From: Acidilobaceae archaeon
GTDB taxonomy: Archaea; Thermoproteota; Thermoprotei_A; Sulfolobales; Acidilobaceae
Assembly: GCA_027082825.1 (NCBI GenBank)
Contig: JALWTO010000055.1
Coordinates: 1-36,612 of the forward strand
DNA length: 36,612 bases
Direction of reading: 5' to 3'
The position numbers and the translations under genes were made by a program. Position 1 is the stretch's first letter; every line of letters begins with the position of its first letter. Positions 25,360-34,278 of this stretch are shown here, piece by piece. The notes under the pieces are model-generated. The model saw nothing but the letters and a program-made list of their open reading frames with translations. It ran no database searches and was not told the origin of the DNA.

Positions 25360-25393
25360 GACCTACAGGTCAGAAACTGTAGCAAACCCGACC
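25360..25393 (+). ncRNA. Competing hairpins after tnpB, possible guide-RNA scaffold end
   Basis: Two mutually exclusive hairpins lie directly after the tnpB stop: GACCT-AC-AGGTC (25360-25371) and CTACAG with CTGTAG (25363-25368 with 25377-25382). A further loop-to-downstream pairing GTC/GAC (25369-25371 with 25390-25392) could make a pseudoknot. In known TnpB systems the guide RNA (reRNA/omega RNA) is made from this end, with its guide taken from flanking DNA. Direct proof is lacking. Confidence 0.4.
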
Positions 25394-25400
25394 GAGCTTT

Positions 25401-25652
25401 TCAAACCTTTCTATTAAGTTTAATTAATAGATTCTCCTTACCACTGCTTGACACAGAAATTATTCCTAGAACTTCAAGTTTCATAAGGGTCTTAACTAAC
25501 TCCCTTCTTGAAAGCTTTATATTATAATTAATTTCAATGTAATTTTTTAAATCTTCGTCAATAACAGGTTTCTCCCCTTTTGAGAGCTTCCTCAAAGCCT
25601 CATAAGCTAAGTTCGTAAGCGGTGATTGATACCAGACGGGATCACTGCTCAT
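25401..25652 (-). CDS. Small winged-helix-like protein downstream of cdc48
   Basis: The 83-residue protein looks like a single winged helix: a first helix LTNLAYEALRKLSKGE, then DEDLKNYIEINYNIKLS, a recognition-type helix RRELVKTLMKLEVLG and a wing IISVSSSGKENLLIKL. Whether it binds DNA or protein cannot be told. The ATG at 25652 is chosen because GGGTGAT lies about six bases upstream; a TTG at 25667 is in frame. It begins about 20 bases after the cdc48 stop, so it is on the same transcript and could be an adaptor or regulator of CDC48 (inference). Its stop is close to the end of the TnpB-like element. Confidence 0.75.
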   Translation of the reverse strand: MSSDPVWYQSPLTNLAYEALRKLSKGEKPVIDEDLKNYIEINYNIKLSRRELVKTLMKLEVLGIISVSSSGKENLLIKLNRKV

Positions 25653-25673
25653 TATGCGATCACCCAAGAAAAG

Positions 25674-27884
25674 CTACATATGTAACGCTGGCGCAGTCGG
25701 TCTTAACTCTCTCTTCATCTGCCTAGCTTCCTCCATCCACCTCCTGTAATATTCTAGCATATGTCTGGTAACACTAGGTCTTACATTCTTCATTGCTTCT
25801 TCAAAGTGTCTTCTTGCAACAACACGCGAATTGACGTTCTCACGAAGAGCGATCATTGCAGCCTCTCTGACTAGTGCGGCCAGATCAGCACCGGTATAAC
25901 CCTCTGTCATTTCGGCGATCTCCTCCAGATCCACATCATCAGCCAAAGGTGTGTGTCTTGTATGAATTCTCAATATTGCAAGCCTTGCATTCTTGTCAGG
26001 AGGAGGCACATAGATCAGTTTCTCTAACCTTCCGGGCCTTAGAAGTGCAGGGTCTAGTATGTCAGGCCTGTTAGTGGCAGCGATAACAACGACGTTTTGA
26101 AGCTCGCTTATTCCATCGATTTCAGTTAATAGCTGGCTAACTATCCTCTCCCCCACCCTAGAGCCTACCTCAGTCCCCCTGATCGAGGCTATAGCATCTA
26201 TCTCATCAAAGAACACAACAGCGGGTGCATAAAGCCTAGCCTTTTTGAATATCTCTCTTATAGCCTTCTCGCTCTCCCCGACCCACTTGCTCAGTATCTC
26301 AGGCCCCCTGACAGCTATGAAGTTCGCCCCGCTCTCCGTGGCCACGGCCTTCGCAAGCAACGTCTTCCCGGTTCCAGGGGGGCCGAAGAGCAGAATTCCC
26401 TTAGGAGGCTCAATGCCCAACCTCTTAAATGCCTCTGGATACTTTAGCGGCCACTCGACGGCCTCCCTCAGCTGCTGCTTAACATCTTCAAGACCACCTA
26501 TGTCATCCCAATGGACCTCAGGTACCTCAACTGCTATCTCTCTAAGGCCACTAGGGCTTATCTCCTTAAAAGCTGCTAGAAAGTCCTCCATTTTAACTAC
26601 CATTTTCTCTAGTACTTCTATAGGTATGTTTTCCTGCTCTATGTCTATTTCAGGTAAGTACCTTCTCAGAGCATGCATCGCAGCCTCTCTGACTAGTGCA
26701 GCCAGATCAGCACCGGTATAACCCTTTGTCATTTCAGCAAGCTTTTCTAGATCCACATCATCAGCCAAAGGCATATGTCTGGTATGAATTTGAAGTATTT
26801 CAAGTCTTCCCTGTTTATCAGGTAGGGGTACTTCTATCTCCCTATCAAACCTTCCAGGCCTCCTTAGCGCAGGGTCTAAGGCATTAGGCCTGTTAGTGGC
26901 AGCAATGACAACGACCTGCCCTCTACTTTGAAGTCCATCCATAAGCGCAAGGAGTTGCGCAACGACTCTTCTCTCAACTTCTCCTATGACTTCATCTCTC
27001 TTCGGGGCTATAGCATCTATCTCATCAATGAATATTATGCTTGGGGCGTTGTCCTCGGCCTCCTTGAATATCTCCCTGAGCCTCTGCTCGCTCTCGCCAT
27101 AGAACTTGCTCATAATTTCAGGACCGTTTATGGCTATGAAATAGGCATCACTTTCATAAGCTACGGCCTTAGCAAGCAAGGTCTTTCCAGTCCCCGGAGG
27201 TCCATAGAGGAGAATGCCTTTGGGAGGTTCAATGCCCAATCTCTTAAACAGCTCTGGATGGCGAAGAGGTAACTCAACAAGTTCCCTTATTTTATAGATG
27301 ACAGATTTAAGACCGCCTATATCTTCATATGTAACTTTTGGCACATTTAAGGAGGTTACAGGCTTTTCCATAACCTCTACTATGGTTTTCTCATCTACAA
27401 TTACTGGAACACCTCTAGGTTTAGTATCAATAACCACAAGCTGCACTGCCTGTCCTATAACAGGAACTACTACGAAGTCCCCTTCAATGAGCGGTGTTCC
27501 TAGAAGTTTCTTTTTTACATATTTTTTAAAGGCTTCATCAACACTCATCGAGTGCATGGTAGGAGCAAGCCTTACTTTCACTGCTGGTTTAACCTGAGCC
27601 TTTCTGACAATAACTTTATCTCCTATGTTAACCTCGGCGTTCTTTCTCAGAATCCCATCCATTCTTATAACGTCTAATCCCTGATCTTCTGGAAGCGCAG
27701 GCCATGCTATAGCTACAGTTTTCTTTTTACCTTCGATTTCAACTACATCACCGGGTTCTACTCCTATCATTTTCATTAGGTTCAGGTCTATCCTTACTCT
27801 TCGCTTACCAGAATCTCTAGGCCTTGCTTCTGCAACTCTCAAAACTATCTCTTTTTTAGGTTCTTTACTACTGATTGAACTCAT
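25674..27884 (-). CDS. cdc48: CDC48/VCP (VAT)-type AAA ATPase
   Basis: The 736-residue protein has an N-domain (1 to about 185; [17 protein letters not shown]), AAA D1 (Walker A GPPGTGKT 228-235; Walker B IIFIDEID 283-290) and AAA D2 (GPPGTGKT 501-508; VVFFDEID 556-563). It unfolds proteins with ATP, feeding the proteasome or remodelling complexes. The C-terminus ends APALHM and lacks the HbYX proteasome-docking motif. The ATG at 27884 has GGGGTGA upstream and the usual family N-terminus; the frame is open to an ATG at 27983, which would add 33 atypical residues. A block in D2 near 26281-26400 is about 60 % GC and differs from its surroundings. It lies between the HD gene and the winged-helix gene. 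Confidence 0.93.
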   Translation of the reverse strand: MSSISSKEPKKEIVLRVAEARPRDSGKRRVRIDLNLMKMIGVEPGDVVEIEGKKKTVAIAWPALPEDQGLDVIRMDGILRKNAEVNIGDKVIVRKAQVKPAVKVRLAPTMHSMSVDEAFKKYVKKKLLGTPLIEGDFVVVPVIGQAVQLVVIDTKPRGVPVIVDEKTIVEVMEKPVTSLNVPKVTYEDIGGLKSVIYKIRELVELPLRHPELFKRLGIEPPKGILLYGPPGTGKTLLAKAVAYESDAYFIAINGPEIMSKFYGESEQRLREIFKEAEDNAPSIIFIDEIDAIAPKRDEVIGEVERRVVAQLLALMDGLQSRGQVVVIAATNRPNALDPALRRPGRFDREIEVPLPDKQGRLEILQIHTRHMPLADDVDLEKLAEMTKGYTGADLAALVREAAMHALRRYLPEIDIEQENIPIEVLEKMVVKMEDFLAAFKEISPSGLREIAVEVPEVHWDDIGGLEDVKQQLREAVEWPLKYPEAFKRLGIEPPKGILLFGPPGTGKTLLAKAVATESGANFIAVRGPEILSKWVGESEKAIREIFKKARLYAPAVVFFDEIDAIASIRGTEVGSRVGERIVSQLLTEIDGISELQNVVVIAATNRPDILDPALLRPGRLEKLIYVPPPDKNARLAILRIHTRHTPLADDVDLEEIAEMTEGYTGADLAALVREAAMIALRENVNSRVVARRHFEEAMKNVRPSVTRHMLEYYRRWMEEARQMKRELRPTAPALHM

Positions 27885-27982
27885 GTTGCAAAGTTCACCC
27901 CAGAGAATATTGGGGGTAGAACCCTTATATTCATCATCATTAATCACCATTTTAATATAATGTTGAAATTCAATGCAGTTCA

Positions 27983-29572
27983 TTATTGTGATGCCAGTCT
28001 CTTAAGTTCAAGAATTATTGTATTTATCACATGTTCCTCAATGAGTGTTCTCAGTTCATCTGCTTTGTGTAATAACTTTCTGTGCACATTTTCATCATCA
28101 CTGTACACGTATATGTAAAGTAAGGGTGTTCGACCAGAATCCAGCAGATTTTTGAAATATAAACTTGGATATCCACCAGGAAGCATTTCCTCTTCACTGC
28201 TTTCTATTATTTGTCTCATAAGCACTTCAACGCCTATGTTATCGGAACTCAAAGCAAGTTCTGAGTGTATCTTTCTCTCTATGCTGTCTTGAGAGTATGA
28301 GTAGAAGTTCATAAATGCCTTGATTAAAAGATCGTTTGAGAGCGGCGATTTTGGGTCAGCAAAACGTGCTTTAGCTAATACCTTAGAGACTAGTACGTCA
28401 GGTCTTTTAATGAGAGATATTGGTATCAGATCTCTTTCAAGCAATAGCGGTTTAGACCATCTTCCAAGCAACCCTTCATTTCTGGAGGCTAGTAATAATA
28501 GCGTTTCAAATTCTGAATCTGTAAGCAGGATTCTCTCTTCAGAAATGCATGAAGCTAAGTGTCTAAGATCATAGAGATTTTCTGGATATGTGAGACATTT
28601 TCCAAATATATGGGAGGCCAATTCTGACCATTTTTCAAAGAGATGTGGAAGAAGCTTAGTTAGAGCTAAAGTCAAAGCTATATTTTTATGATGAAAATAG
28701 ACCGATCTGTACATCTTAAAGCGAGCATCGTAAGCATCCTCAACAGCAGGTATTCCTTTGGGATCTAAGGAGATCACTGCACCCCCTTCACTCATCTCGA
28801 CATGAAGATTTTCTATCAGTCTTTCGACATCTATATAACCAAACAGCACACCAGTGGCATGGGCATCTCTAAGCAAATAATCCAACCTATCAGCATCTAT
28901 GATTTTATGTGATATTATTTGTGATATTATTTGGATAGCTTCTTCATTAAGTCCCAACTCGTTCAGCGTATCTGAAGGAACCCTTTCGTTAAACAAAGAA
29001 CCTTTAGCAACTCTTAGTAAATCACTCGAAATGCCTCCCTCAAGCTCATCTACATTCTTGATTAGCTCTTCCATGAAAAATTTAGTAGTTATTTCATGGA
29101 GTCTTCTATTTGTAAAATATTCTATATCTGTATTAGATAACTTGAGGTTAAAATCATCAGGGGATTCATATGCACGCTCCAAAGGCTCTTCAAGGTTATG
29201 ACTATAGGGCAGGTGGCCCAAGTCATGTAAAAGTCCTGCAAGTCTTGCACTTTCAATGAAGAACCTTTCACCTTTTTTGCCTCTTTTAGAAAGGATTATA
29301 TCAATACCTTTCTGAAGAAGTCTTTCAGCTATTCTACCAGCTAGGTGCATCACGCCCAGGCTGTGTTCGAATCTGCTATGTTTTGCAGAGGGAAATATTA
29401 AATATGCAAATCCCAATTGTTTTATTTTATGAAGCCTATTAAGAAAAGGTGTCTGCAGGAGAAAATATTCTAAATTGTTAACATTTATGAACTTGTGTAT
29501 AGGATCTAGAATTACAGCCCTATAACTTAAGGGATTCCTTAATGCTTTGGCAACCTTATTTCTTTTAACCAA
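27983..29572 (-). CDS. HD-domain phosphohydrolase (SAMHD1/dGTPase-like, COG1078)
   Basis: The protein has 529 residues. The HD metal site is spread over [14 protein letters not shown] (about 65-78), [15 protein letters not shown] (about 113-127) and [16 protein letters not shown] (about 222-237), in the order H...HD...D expected for dNTP triphosphohydrolase-type enzymes. Such enzymes hydrolyse (d)NTPs. The start is a TTG at 29572 that overlaps the end of the isomerase gene by eight bases. A perfect 12-base tandem duplication (28909-28932) encodes IISQ-IISH just before the third metal motif. The stop touches the cdc48 leader. The substrate is unknown. Confidence 0.88.
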   Translation of the reverse strand: MVKRNKVAKALRNPLSYRAVILDPIHKFINVNNLEYFLLQTPFLNRLHKIKQLGFAYLIFPSAKHSRFEHSLGVMHLAGRIAERLLQKGIDIILSKRGKKGERFFIESARLAGLLHDLGHLPYSHNLEEPLERAYESPDDFNLKLSNTDIEYFTNRRLHEITTKFFMEELIKNVDELEGGISSDLLRVAKGSLFNERVPSDTLNELGLNEEAIQIISQIISHKIIDADRLDYLLRDAHATGVLFGYIDVERLIENLHVEMSEGGAVISLDPKGIPAVEDAYDARFKMYRSVYFHHKNIALTLALTKLLPHLFEKWSELASHIFGKCLTYPENLYDLRHLASCISEERILLTDSEFETLLLLASRNEGLLGRWSKPLLLERDLIPISLIKRPDVLVSKVLAKARFADPKSPLSNDLLIKAFMNFYSYSQDSIERKIHSELALSSDNIGVEVLMRQIIESSEEEMLPGGYPSLYFKNLLDSGRTPLLYIYVYSDDENVHRKLLHKADELRTLIEEHVINTIILELKRLASQ

Positions 29573-30590
29573 GTCCTAGGCGCCCCAGAAAGTTTTCTTT
29601 CATTTTGTTTACTACGTGAAGTTTATAAAACTCAATATTTTTGGTTTTTGTAGGGTCAATACCCTTCATTTTGGCAAGATTAATGCTTGTGTAACCAGCT
29701 ATGATACTTGACACGAGAAGTATGCTAAGTTCATTTACATTAGAGAACCTTCTTAGATCTAATTGATATACCCCACCGGAAGGAACTTTATTGTATATAT
29801 CATGGATCATCTCCTCTATCAAATAACAAATCCCCTCTTTATTATATTTAAGTATTAGAAATCGGTAAGGAAGTGGGGGAGGATTTTCCCACCCAACTAT
29901 TGAGTTATGTGCAGCCTCGGGATATATTTCAATAATTGATGGAGTTTTAGAGTTTTCAGCTAGCTCCTGTCCCCATCTAATCGCAATAGAGGAAAGTTTT
30001 CCACAGCTCGAAATCACAGGTAAACCTTTAATTAAGAACTCGGCTATGTGTTCTCCTTTCTTGATAAATTCTTTAGTATCGCTTAAGATCGAGGATGTTT
30101 TTGAAATTTCACTTCTATATTCTTCTCCTATAAGAAAGCCTAAAAGAGAGCCCAGCATCTCCGGCAAGGCAGCTCGCGGGAGAAGTCCTGGCGTAACAGA
30201 TATTACTCTCTCTAAACCTACTATTTTGGCTAATGAACTCTTCTCGTTAGTAATTGCATAAACCTTTGCTCCAACTTCTATTGACTTCTGAGCACACTCT
30301 AGAGTTTCCAAGGTCTCTCCGGAATAGCTAACAGCTACAACTAGTGTTTTTTCCGTTATACTGAGAGGGGCAAAGAAAGATTTTACTGTCTTTATGGGGA
30401 TCTGTTTATTAAAGACAGCTAAAAAGAAATCTCCTACTATGCCTGAACCTCCCATACCACAAATTACAATATTTTTGAAACTGTCAACGTCTTCTCTTAG
30501 TTCATGAGCTAAACCTTTTTCATAACCGTCAACTAACATCTTATGCCAATTTCCATAGATAGAAGTAATTTTCTTATAACTATCTTCCAA
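29565..30590 (-). CDS. Bifunctional phosphoglucose/phosphomannose isomerase
   Basis: The protein has 341 residues and a single SIS-type sugar isomerase fold. CGMGGSGIVGDFF is at about 44-56 and VAVSYSGETLETLECA at about 91-106. The later segment WGQELAENSKTPSIIEIYPEAAHNSIVGWE carries the catalytic Glu and His of the archaeal bifunctional family. It interconverts fructose 6-phosphate with glucose 6-phosphate or mannose 6-phosphate, linking glycolysis to glycan precursors. Its stop overlaps the HD gene start, so they are coupled. The ATG at 30590 has only a weak ribosome site. Confidence 0.92.
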   Translation of the reverse strand: MEDSYKKITSIYGNWHKMLVDGYEKGLAHELREDVDSFKNIVICGMGGSGIVGDFFLAVFNKQIPIKTVKSFFAPLSITEKTLVVAVSYSGETLETLECAQKSIEVGAKVYAITNEKSSLAKIVGLERVISVTPGLLPRAALPEMLGSLLGFLIGEEYRSEISKTSSILSDTKEFIKKGEHIAEFLIKGLPVISSCGKLSSIAIRWGQELAENSKTPSIIEIYPEAAHNSIVGWENPPPLPYRFLILKYNKEGICYLIEEMIHDIYNKVPSGGVYQLDLRRFSNVNELSILLVSSIIAGYTSINLAKMKGIDPTKTKNIEFYKLHVVNKMKENFLGRLGLG

Positions 30591-30614
30591 AGCTGATCGC
30601 CATAAAACTAATAC

Positions 30615-30938
30615 TTAGCAGGAAATTTTTATGACTTCTCCTAATCTCTCAATTATTGTATTGACAGGAAGTTCTTTTATTTCAATAACTTTGTAACATG
30701 AATACGCACCACGTTTAATGGAAATCTTTCTTGTTTTGAGCACCTTACTAAAATATTTTATAAGGCTTTCATTAGCTTTATGATGTTTAGGATGGGCCTC
30801 TGTATAGAATATTAAGTCCCCTTCTTTGAGACAAAGACCTGTCCATCTGGCTCTAGGTTTTACATAAATTTTTATGTACACGGAATCTTTACCCAGTATT
30901 ATGTTTCTTTCTAGATCTTTTTGAAATCCTTCTTTCAT
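30615..30938 (-). CDS. UPF0235 (DUF167/YggU) family protein
   Basis: The 107-residue protein has the DUF167 pattern: VYIKIYVKPRARWTGLCL, then HPKHHKANESLIKYFSKVL (AN motif) and KRGAYSCYKVIEIKELP. The family is small, alpha/beta, conserved in all domains and of unknown function. The ATG at 30938 is preferred because GGTGAT lies six bases upstream. The frame is open to a TTG next to the stop of the phosphoesterase gene, which would add 19 residues without support. Shared transcription with the phosphoesterase gene is likely. Confidence 0.8.
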   Translation of the reverse strand: MKEGFQKDLERNIILGKDSVYIKIYVKPRARWTGLCLKEGDLIFYTEAHPKHHKANESLIKYFSKVLKTRKISIKRGAYSCYKVIEIKELPVNTIIERLGEVIKISC

Positions 30939-30995
30939 AAAATAATCACCATTTTTTAATTGTTGATTTATTATCATTAGGTGAACATCTGCCAA

Positions 30996-31589
30996 CTAAA
31001 GCTTTTTGAGTTCGACTTTTATTTCGTTGTTTATCTCTATAATTGCATAATATCCTTTTTGTAAAGGCCCCGGGTTCACAACAATAGTTTTTCCTAGAAG
31101 TTCTTTGCCTCTTGCCTCATGAATATGGCCACAGAGGTGTAACTTGGGGTCATATTTTTCAATAAACTCCCTAAGCTCATTCAATCCAGCTCTGATTCCT
31201 AGAAAGGTTTTATCCACAACACCTTTAGGTGGATGATGACTAACAAGAACATCAAGATTATATAGTTCATTTTTATATTTGCTTTCAAGTTCGTTAATAG
31301 ATGTTATCGGATCCAAACCGCTCACGCCAGCTATTTTTATTCCATTCTTTTTAATTAAAATACCTTCAATAAGAACGCCCCATTCTTTTAATTTTCTTGC
31401 TAAGGAGATATCGTCCATGTTACCAGTAACGGCCACTATCTTTTCTTTAACATCCTTCAAGAGTTCTAACAAATCATAACATTGCAAATCGCCGGAGAGA
31501 ACTAGAATATCGAACTTTTCCTTATTTAAAACATTTTCTAGCTTTGCTTCTGAACAATGTATATCTGATATATGTAAAAGTCTCAACAT
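30996..31589 (-). CDS. YfcE/MJ0936-type metallophosphoesterase
   Basis: The protein has 197 residues. The metal ligands are in ISDIHCSE (D9, H11), LSGDLQ, TGNMDD (the GNxD form typical of the small YfcE/MJ0936 group), SHHPPKG and CGHIHEARG. These proteins hydrolyse phosphodiesters or phosphomonoesters with two metal ions; the natural substrate is unknown. A start at ATG 31589 with GAGGTG upstream is well supported. It is followed directly by the UPF0235 gene, with the two forming a pair on one transcript. Confidence 0.87.
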   Translation of the reverse strand: MLRLLHISDIHCSEAKLENVLNKEKFDILVLSGDLQCYDLLELLKDVKEKIVAVTGNMDDISLARKLKEWGVLIEGILIKKNGIKIAGVSGLDPITSINELESKYKNELYNLDVLVSHHPPKGVVDKTFLGIRAGLNELREFIEKYDPKLHLCGHIHEARGKELLGKTIVVNPGPLQKGYYAIIEINNEIKVELKKL

Positions 31590-31637
31590 TGTAATTCACC
31601 TCTAGGATCTCCAATCTACAAGCCTTATCAGTGCATG

Positions 31638-32972
31638 TCATATAACCTTAACTTTATAAGTGTAATAAAGAACTCCATAAAGCCCTTCTCTATGAAAAGT
31701 AACCTCTTTGACTTGTAAACCTTCTTGATAGACATTGATCAATTCTTCTATCGGAATGGGTTCCGGTCTTGTACGAATAGTAGTTCTTTCTCCGACTTTT
31801 TTGTCTATAATAACAAAGTTCTTGGTCAACTTATGGTAATTCAATATACCATATATAACACCTAGTGCTTCAAGAAGGGCAAAGAGGGGCATCAAAAAGA
31901 TAATAACGAACAGCTTTCCATAGTCTTTTCTTTCTATTATGTGATAGACGCTGTATGAAATTAATCCTAAGACAAATCCTAAAATACCTGAAATTATGCC
32001 TAAAAGCTCTATTAAACCATGGATCCTAACTCTATAAACAATTTTTATAATAATTAGAAAGGGCATTGTTGGTAAGGCCAATGCTAAGAGAAGCTCTTGG
32101 AGGTAGGCCAGTGACATAGGGAATGGATACTCACCTCTTATAAAATCTCTAAACCTTCCTGCAAACCATCTTCCTCTTTGCTTGGCAAAGTCCCTCACTG
32201 TGGCTGGAGAAAGTATTGAAACTCTTGTGGATACCTGTCCTGTAGGTATTTTTCTTTTTACAATTTTTGAAGCAAACCAACTGTCCTCGGAGACACTATC
32301 AGTTTCAAAACCTATATCTTTCAAGACCCAACCTTTAGCTATGAGTAGCTCACCATGAAGACCATAAATAGGTTTCCTTATCTTTTGTAAAGCAAATCTA
32401 TGCTTAGTTATGTCTGAATAATACCTAACTGCATCGGCCATCCACGTTATAAGCCTACCTCCCCTTCTCGGAACGAGTATTCCGTTATAGACTGGTATAT
32501 CGCTTCTAAGTTCACATAAAAAATTTTTGTCAACAGGATAGCTGTCATCGTCTAAAAAGACGTACCACTTCTTATCCTTTACATGGTTTTCAACAAAATA
32601 ATTTAAGGCCCTTGCTTTAAACTTTCCTTTATTATATTTCTCAGGGACAACTACTAGCTTAAAATTAAACTTTTCTTTGATCATTTTAAGTTTTGTTATA
32701 CCATAAGATCCTTCATCAACAACGATCCACAGGTTCGATTCTGGAAATTTCGATCTCACGTTATTTATTACATGGATTAAAGTATCGATAACGTTCTCTG
32801 AGGCCTTGCTAACAATTACAAATTCTACGTCTTTTTCATTAATGCAGTTGTTCTCCTTTTCTCCTCTAGCTTTGTTTCCAAGAGCAAATATGATAATATT
32901 GATAAAGGTTAAAAGGGAGTACACTGCAATGCTGCTAACGACTGTAAGTCCAGCCACTTCAGCAAAATTCAA
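31638..32972 (-). CDS. Family 2 membrane glycosyltransferase
   Basis: The protein has 444 residues. There is an N-terminal membrane helix (about 8-30) and a GT-A domain with VFLDDDSYPVDKNFL (DxD motif) and TDSVSEDSWFASKI (acidic catalytic pair). KQRGRWFAGRFRD is the Q/RxxRW motif of processive and related GT2 enzymes. Three or four membrane helices follow (about 280-375) before a soluble tail. It probably makes a polysaccharide or glycolipid at the cytoplasmic membrane using a nucleotide sugar. The ATG at 32972 has GGAGGTAG upstream. It resembles egghead-like GT2 proteins, but the product is unknown. Confidence 0.88.
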   Translation of the reverse strand: MNFAEVAGLTVVSSIAVYSLLTFINIIIFALGNKARGEKENNCINEKDVEFVIVSKASENVIDTLIHVINNVRSKFPESNLWIVVDEGSYGITKLKMIKEKFNFKLVVVPEKYNKGKFKARALNYFVENHVKDKKWYVFLDDDSYPVDKNFLCELRSDIPVYNGILVPRRGGRLITWMADAVRYYSDITKHRFALQKIRKPIYGLHGELLIAKGWVLKDIGFETDSVSEDSWFASKIVKRKIPTGQVSTRVSILSPATVRDFAKQRGRWFAGRFRDFIRGEYPFPMSLAYLQELLLALALPTMPFLIIIKIVYRVRIHGLIELLGIISGILGFVLGLISYSVYHIIERKDYGKLFVIIFLMPLFALLEALGVIYGILNYHKLTKNFVIIDKKVGERTTIRTRPEPIPIEELINVYQEGLQVKEVTFHREGLYGVLYYTYKVKVI

Positions 32973-33417
32973 AACATCTACCTCCTTTAGTTTTAATACG
33001 ACCTTAAATGTCCTATTCTCATTTATTATGTGATTACATTAAACAATATAATCATAAATATTCAGCTCTATTTCAAACCCCTTGGCTTCTTCCTTCTAAT
33101 ATTTTAAGAACAAAAATATATAAATTTAATGATAAAAGGTTAGAAATAAAAATCAAGGTTTTATGTTGATCAAATTCGAAATTATTAAAGATTTCACAGA
33201 CCCCGACATTCATTAGTTCAAATTAACTATTTCAAAAACTTATATTAAAATATTACAGGTCGGCGCTCGGAGCCATCCTCTACAATCACCAATCTTCTAA
33301 CAGCTCATCCCCTCCTCATAGCACCAAGGCCTCTCATATTAAAATGAAAGATTTAACTCTTAATTTGAGATGTAATTAAGACCTGGAAATTACAATTAAA
33401 AGTGTCGGTGCGCTAAG
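32973..33417. other. Long intergenic stretch between divergent genes
   Basis: These 445 bases hold no gene. Most are very AT-rich (about 33040-33250), including AATATATAAATTTAATG at 33115-33131, a possible promoter element. A sharp GC-rich island occurs at 33256-33336, listed separately as a possible small RNA. The final part upstream of 33418 has an AT-rich stretch that could serve as the promoter of the plus-strand operon. Confidence 0.5.
33260..33316 (-). ncRNA. Possible small RNA in a GC-rich island
   Basis: About 55 % GC stands out from neighbours of less than 30 %. On the minus strand the segment has GGATGA (33310-33305, box C-like), GTGATTG (33288-33282, C'-like) and CCGA (33270-33267, D-like), the last two 11 bases apart. 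A TATA-like TTTTAATATG (33346-33337) would set a start close to 33315. No good D' box is seen. It resembles the candidate at 6621 in its GGATGA and CCGA boxes, but support is weak. Confidence 0.18.
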
Positions 33418-34221
33418 ATGAAGGTACTCTTTTATAGAGCCTTTCTCGATACAACCAAAGGAGGTTATTATTCGCCCTTGCACGAAGACTTAAAATGCGC
33501 ATCTCTAATACCTCCAGCAGAATTGCCTCTAACACCTAAACGCCTTTCCATAATACCTTCTTGGCTTAACCCCTACAAGGTTATAGACTCGTGCACAGGA
33601 AATCCTATAGTAAAATTTATGCCTTGGGATAAAAAGTGGGTCCTTCATAACGATCCTAGATTGGACTTAGGATTTCTCACAGATAGACCTATAGCTAGAG
33701 GTGGAAGAATACCGTGGGGCATTGTTAATGAGGGTATAGTGATTTTCGTCTCAGGACTAATAACCTATCCAAAGGGATTCTGGGAAATTCCAAGAAGATT
33801 TGTGGAAATAAAGAGATTCTTTAGAGAGTCCATGGAGAACTGCAGAGCTTCTCTATATGCAGTTGGAGGCCTTGTTATTAAGGATTTCATTGATATCTTA
33901 GAGGTGGGTTGGAAAAAGGCCATAGAAAAATATCCTTGCCTTGAGCAATCACCCAATTATTGGTATCTGGATCCTGAAGTGATAGTTTTAATAGGGGAAC
34001 CCTTCAAATTGAGGCCTCCCGTAAAGCTTTATACGTTCTGCAATTGGAAGATCGGCGATGCATTAATTGACCTCTTGGGTCCCAAACTTGCTGAGAAGAC
34101 GGCTAGAAATCTCTTAAAGAAAACAAATCCTCTCTCCATAAGTGATCCTATAGAAATATTAGAGAAGTATGCTAAAGTTGAATTCCTGAGAGGGAAAACT
34201 CTTCCATGTTTTTCATTATAG
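33418..34221 (+). CDS. Nmad3-like protein (nucleotide modification associated), tentative
   Basis: The protein has 267 residues. I am not certain of the family. The N-terminus MKVLFYRAFLDTTKGGYYSP, a HNDPRLDLGFLTDRP segment, NEGIVIFVSGLITYP and YAVGGLVIKDFIDI follow the general plan of nucleotide-modification-associated domain 3 proteins (N-terminal strand, H-DP, D/E-hydrophobic run with F-G-L, then Y-G-V), which occur in archaea and viruses near DNA-modification genes. No modification enzyme is seen here. There is no membrane segment. It is the first gene of a plus-strand run with an enoyl-CoA hydratase and a creatininase. The ATG start has a weak GGTG ribosome site. Confidence 0.72.
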   Translation: MKVLFYRAFLDTTKGGYYSPLHEDLKCASLIPPAELPLTPKRLSIIPSWLNPYKVIDSCTGNPIVKFMPWDKKWVLHNDPRLDLGFLTDRPIARGGRIPWGIVNEGIVIFVSGLITYPKGFWEIPRRFVEIKRFFRESMENCRASLYAVGGLVIKDFIDILEVGWKKAIEKYPCLEQSPNYWYLDPEVIVLIGEPFKLRPPVKLYTFCNWKIGDALIDLLGPKLAEKTARNLLKKTNPLSISDPIEILEKYAKVEFLRGKTLPCFSL

Positions 34222-34278
34222 ACGTTATTATTAAATTTAAAAACGAATTTTTAATTTTTGACTATAGGTGTTCTACTC

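Larger units (their letters stand above)
24021..25395 (+). mobile_element. TnpB-like (IS200/IS605 OrfB lineage) insertion element without tnpA
   Basis: The element consists of a GC-rich structured block (24021-24178), a TnpB-like gene (24233-25357) and small hairpins just after it (25360-25393). No TnpA (Y1) transposase gene accompanies it, as for IS1341-type elements. The flanking genes are intact, so insertion was intergenic. The exact ends are not defined: there are no terminal inverted repeats or target duplication, as expected for this class. The limits given are those of the visible structure. Confidence 0.6.

Noticed and set aside
26245-26721. Plus-strand open frames opposite cdc48
   Set aside because: Shadow frames caused by biased codon use of the AAA domains; no independent start signals.
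27885-27983. N-terminal extension of 33 residues on CDC48 from the ATG at 27983
   Set aside because: The extension is unlike family N-termini and AT-rich; the internal ATG at 27884 has a ribosome site and the canonical start.
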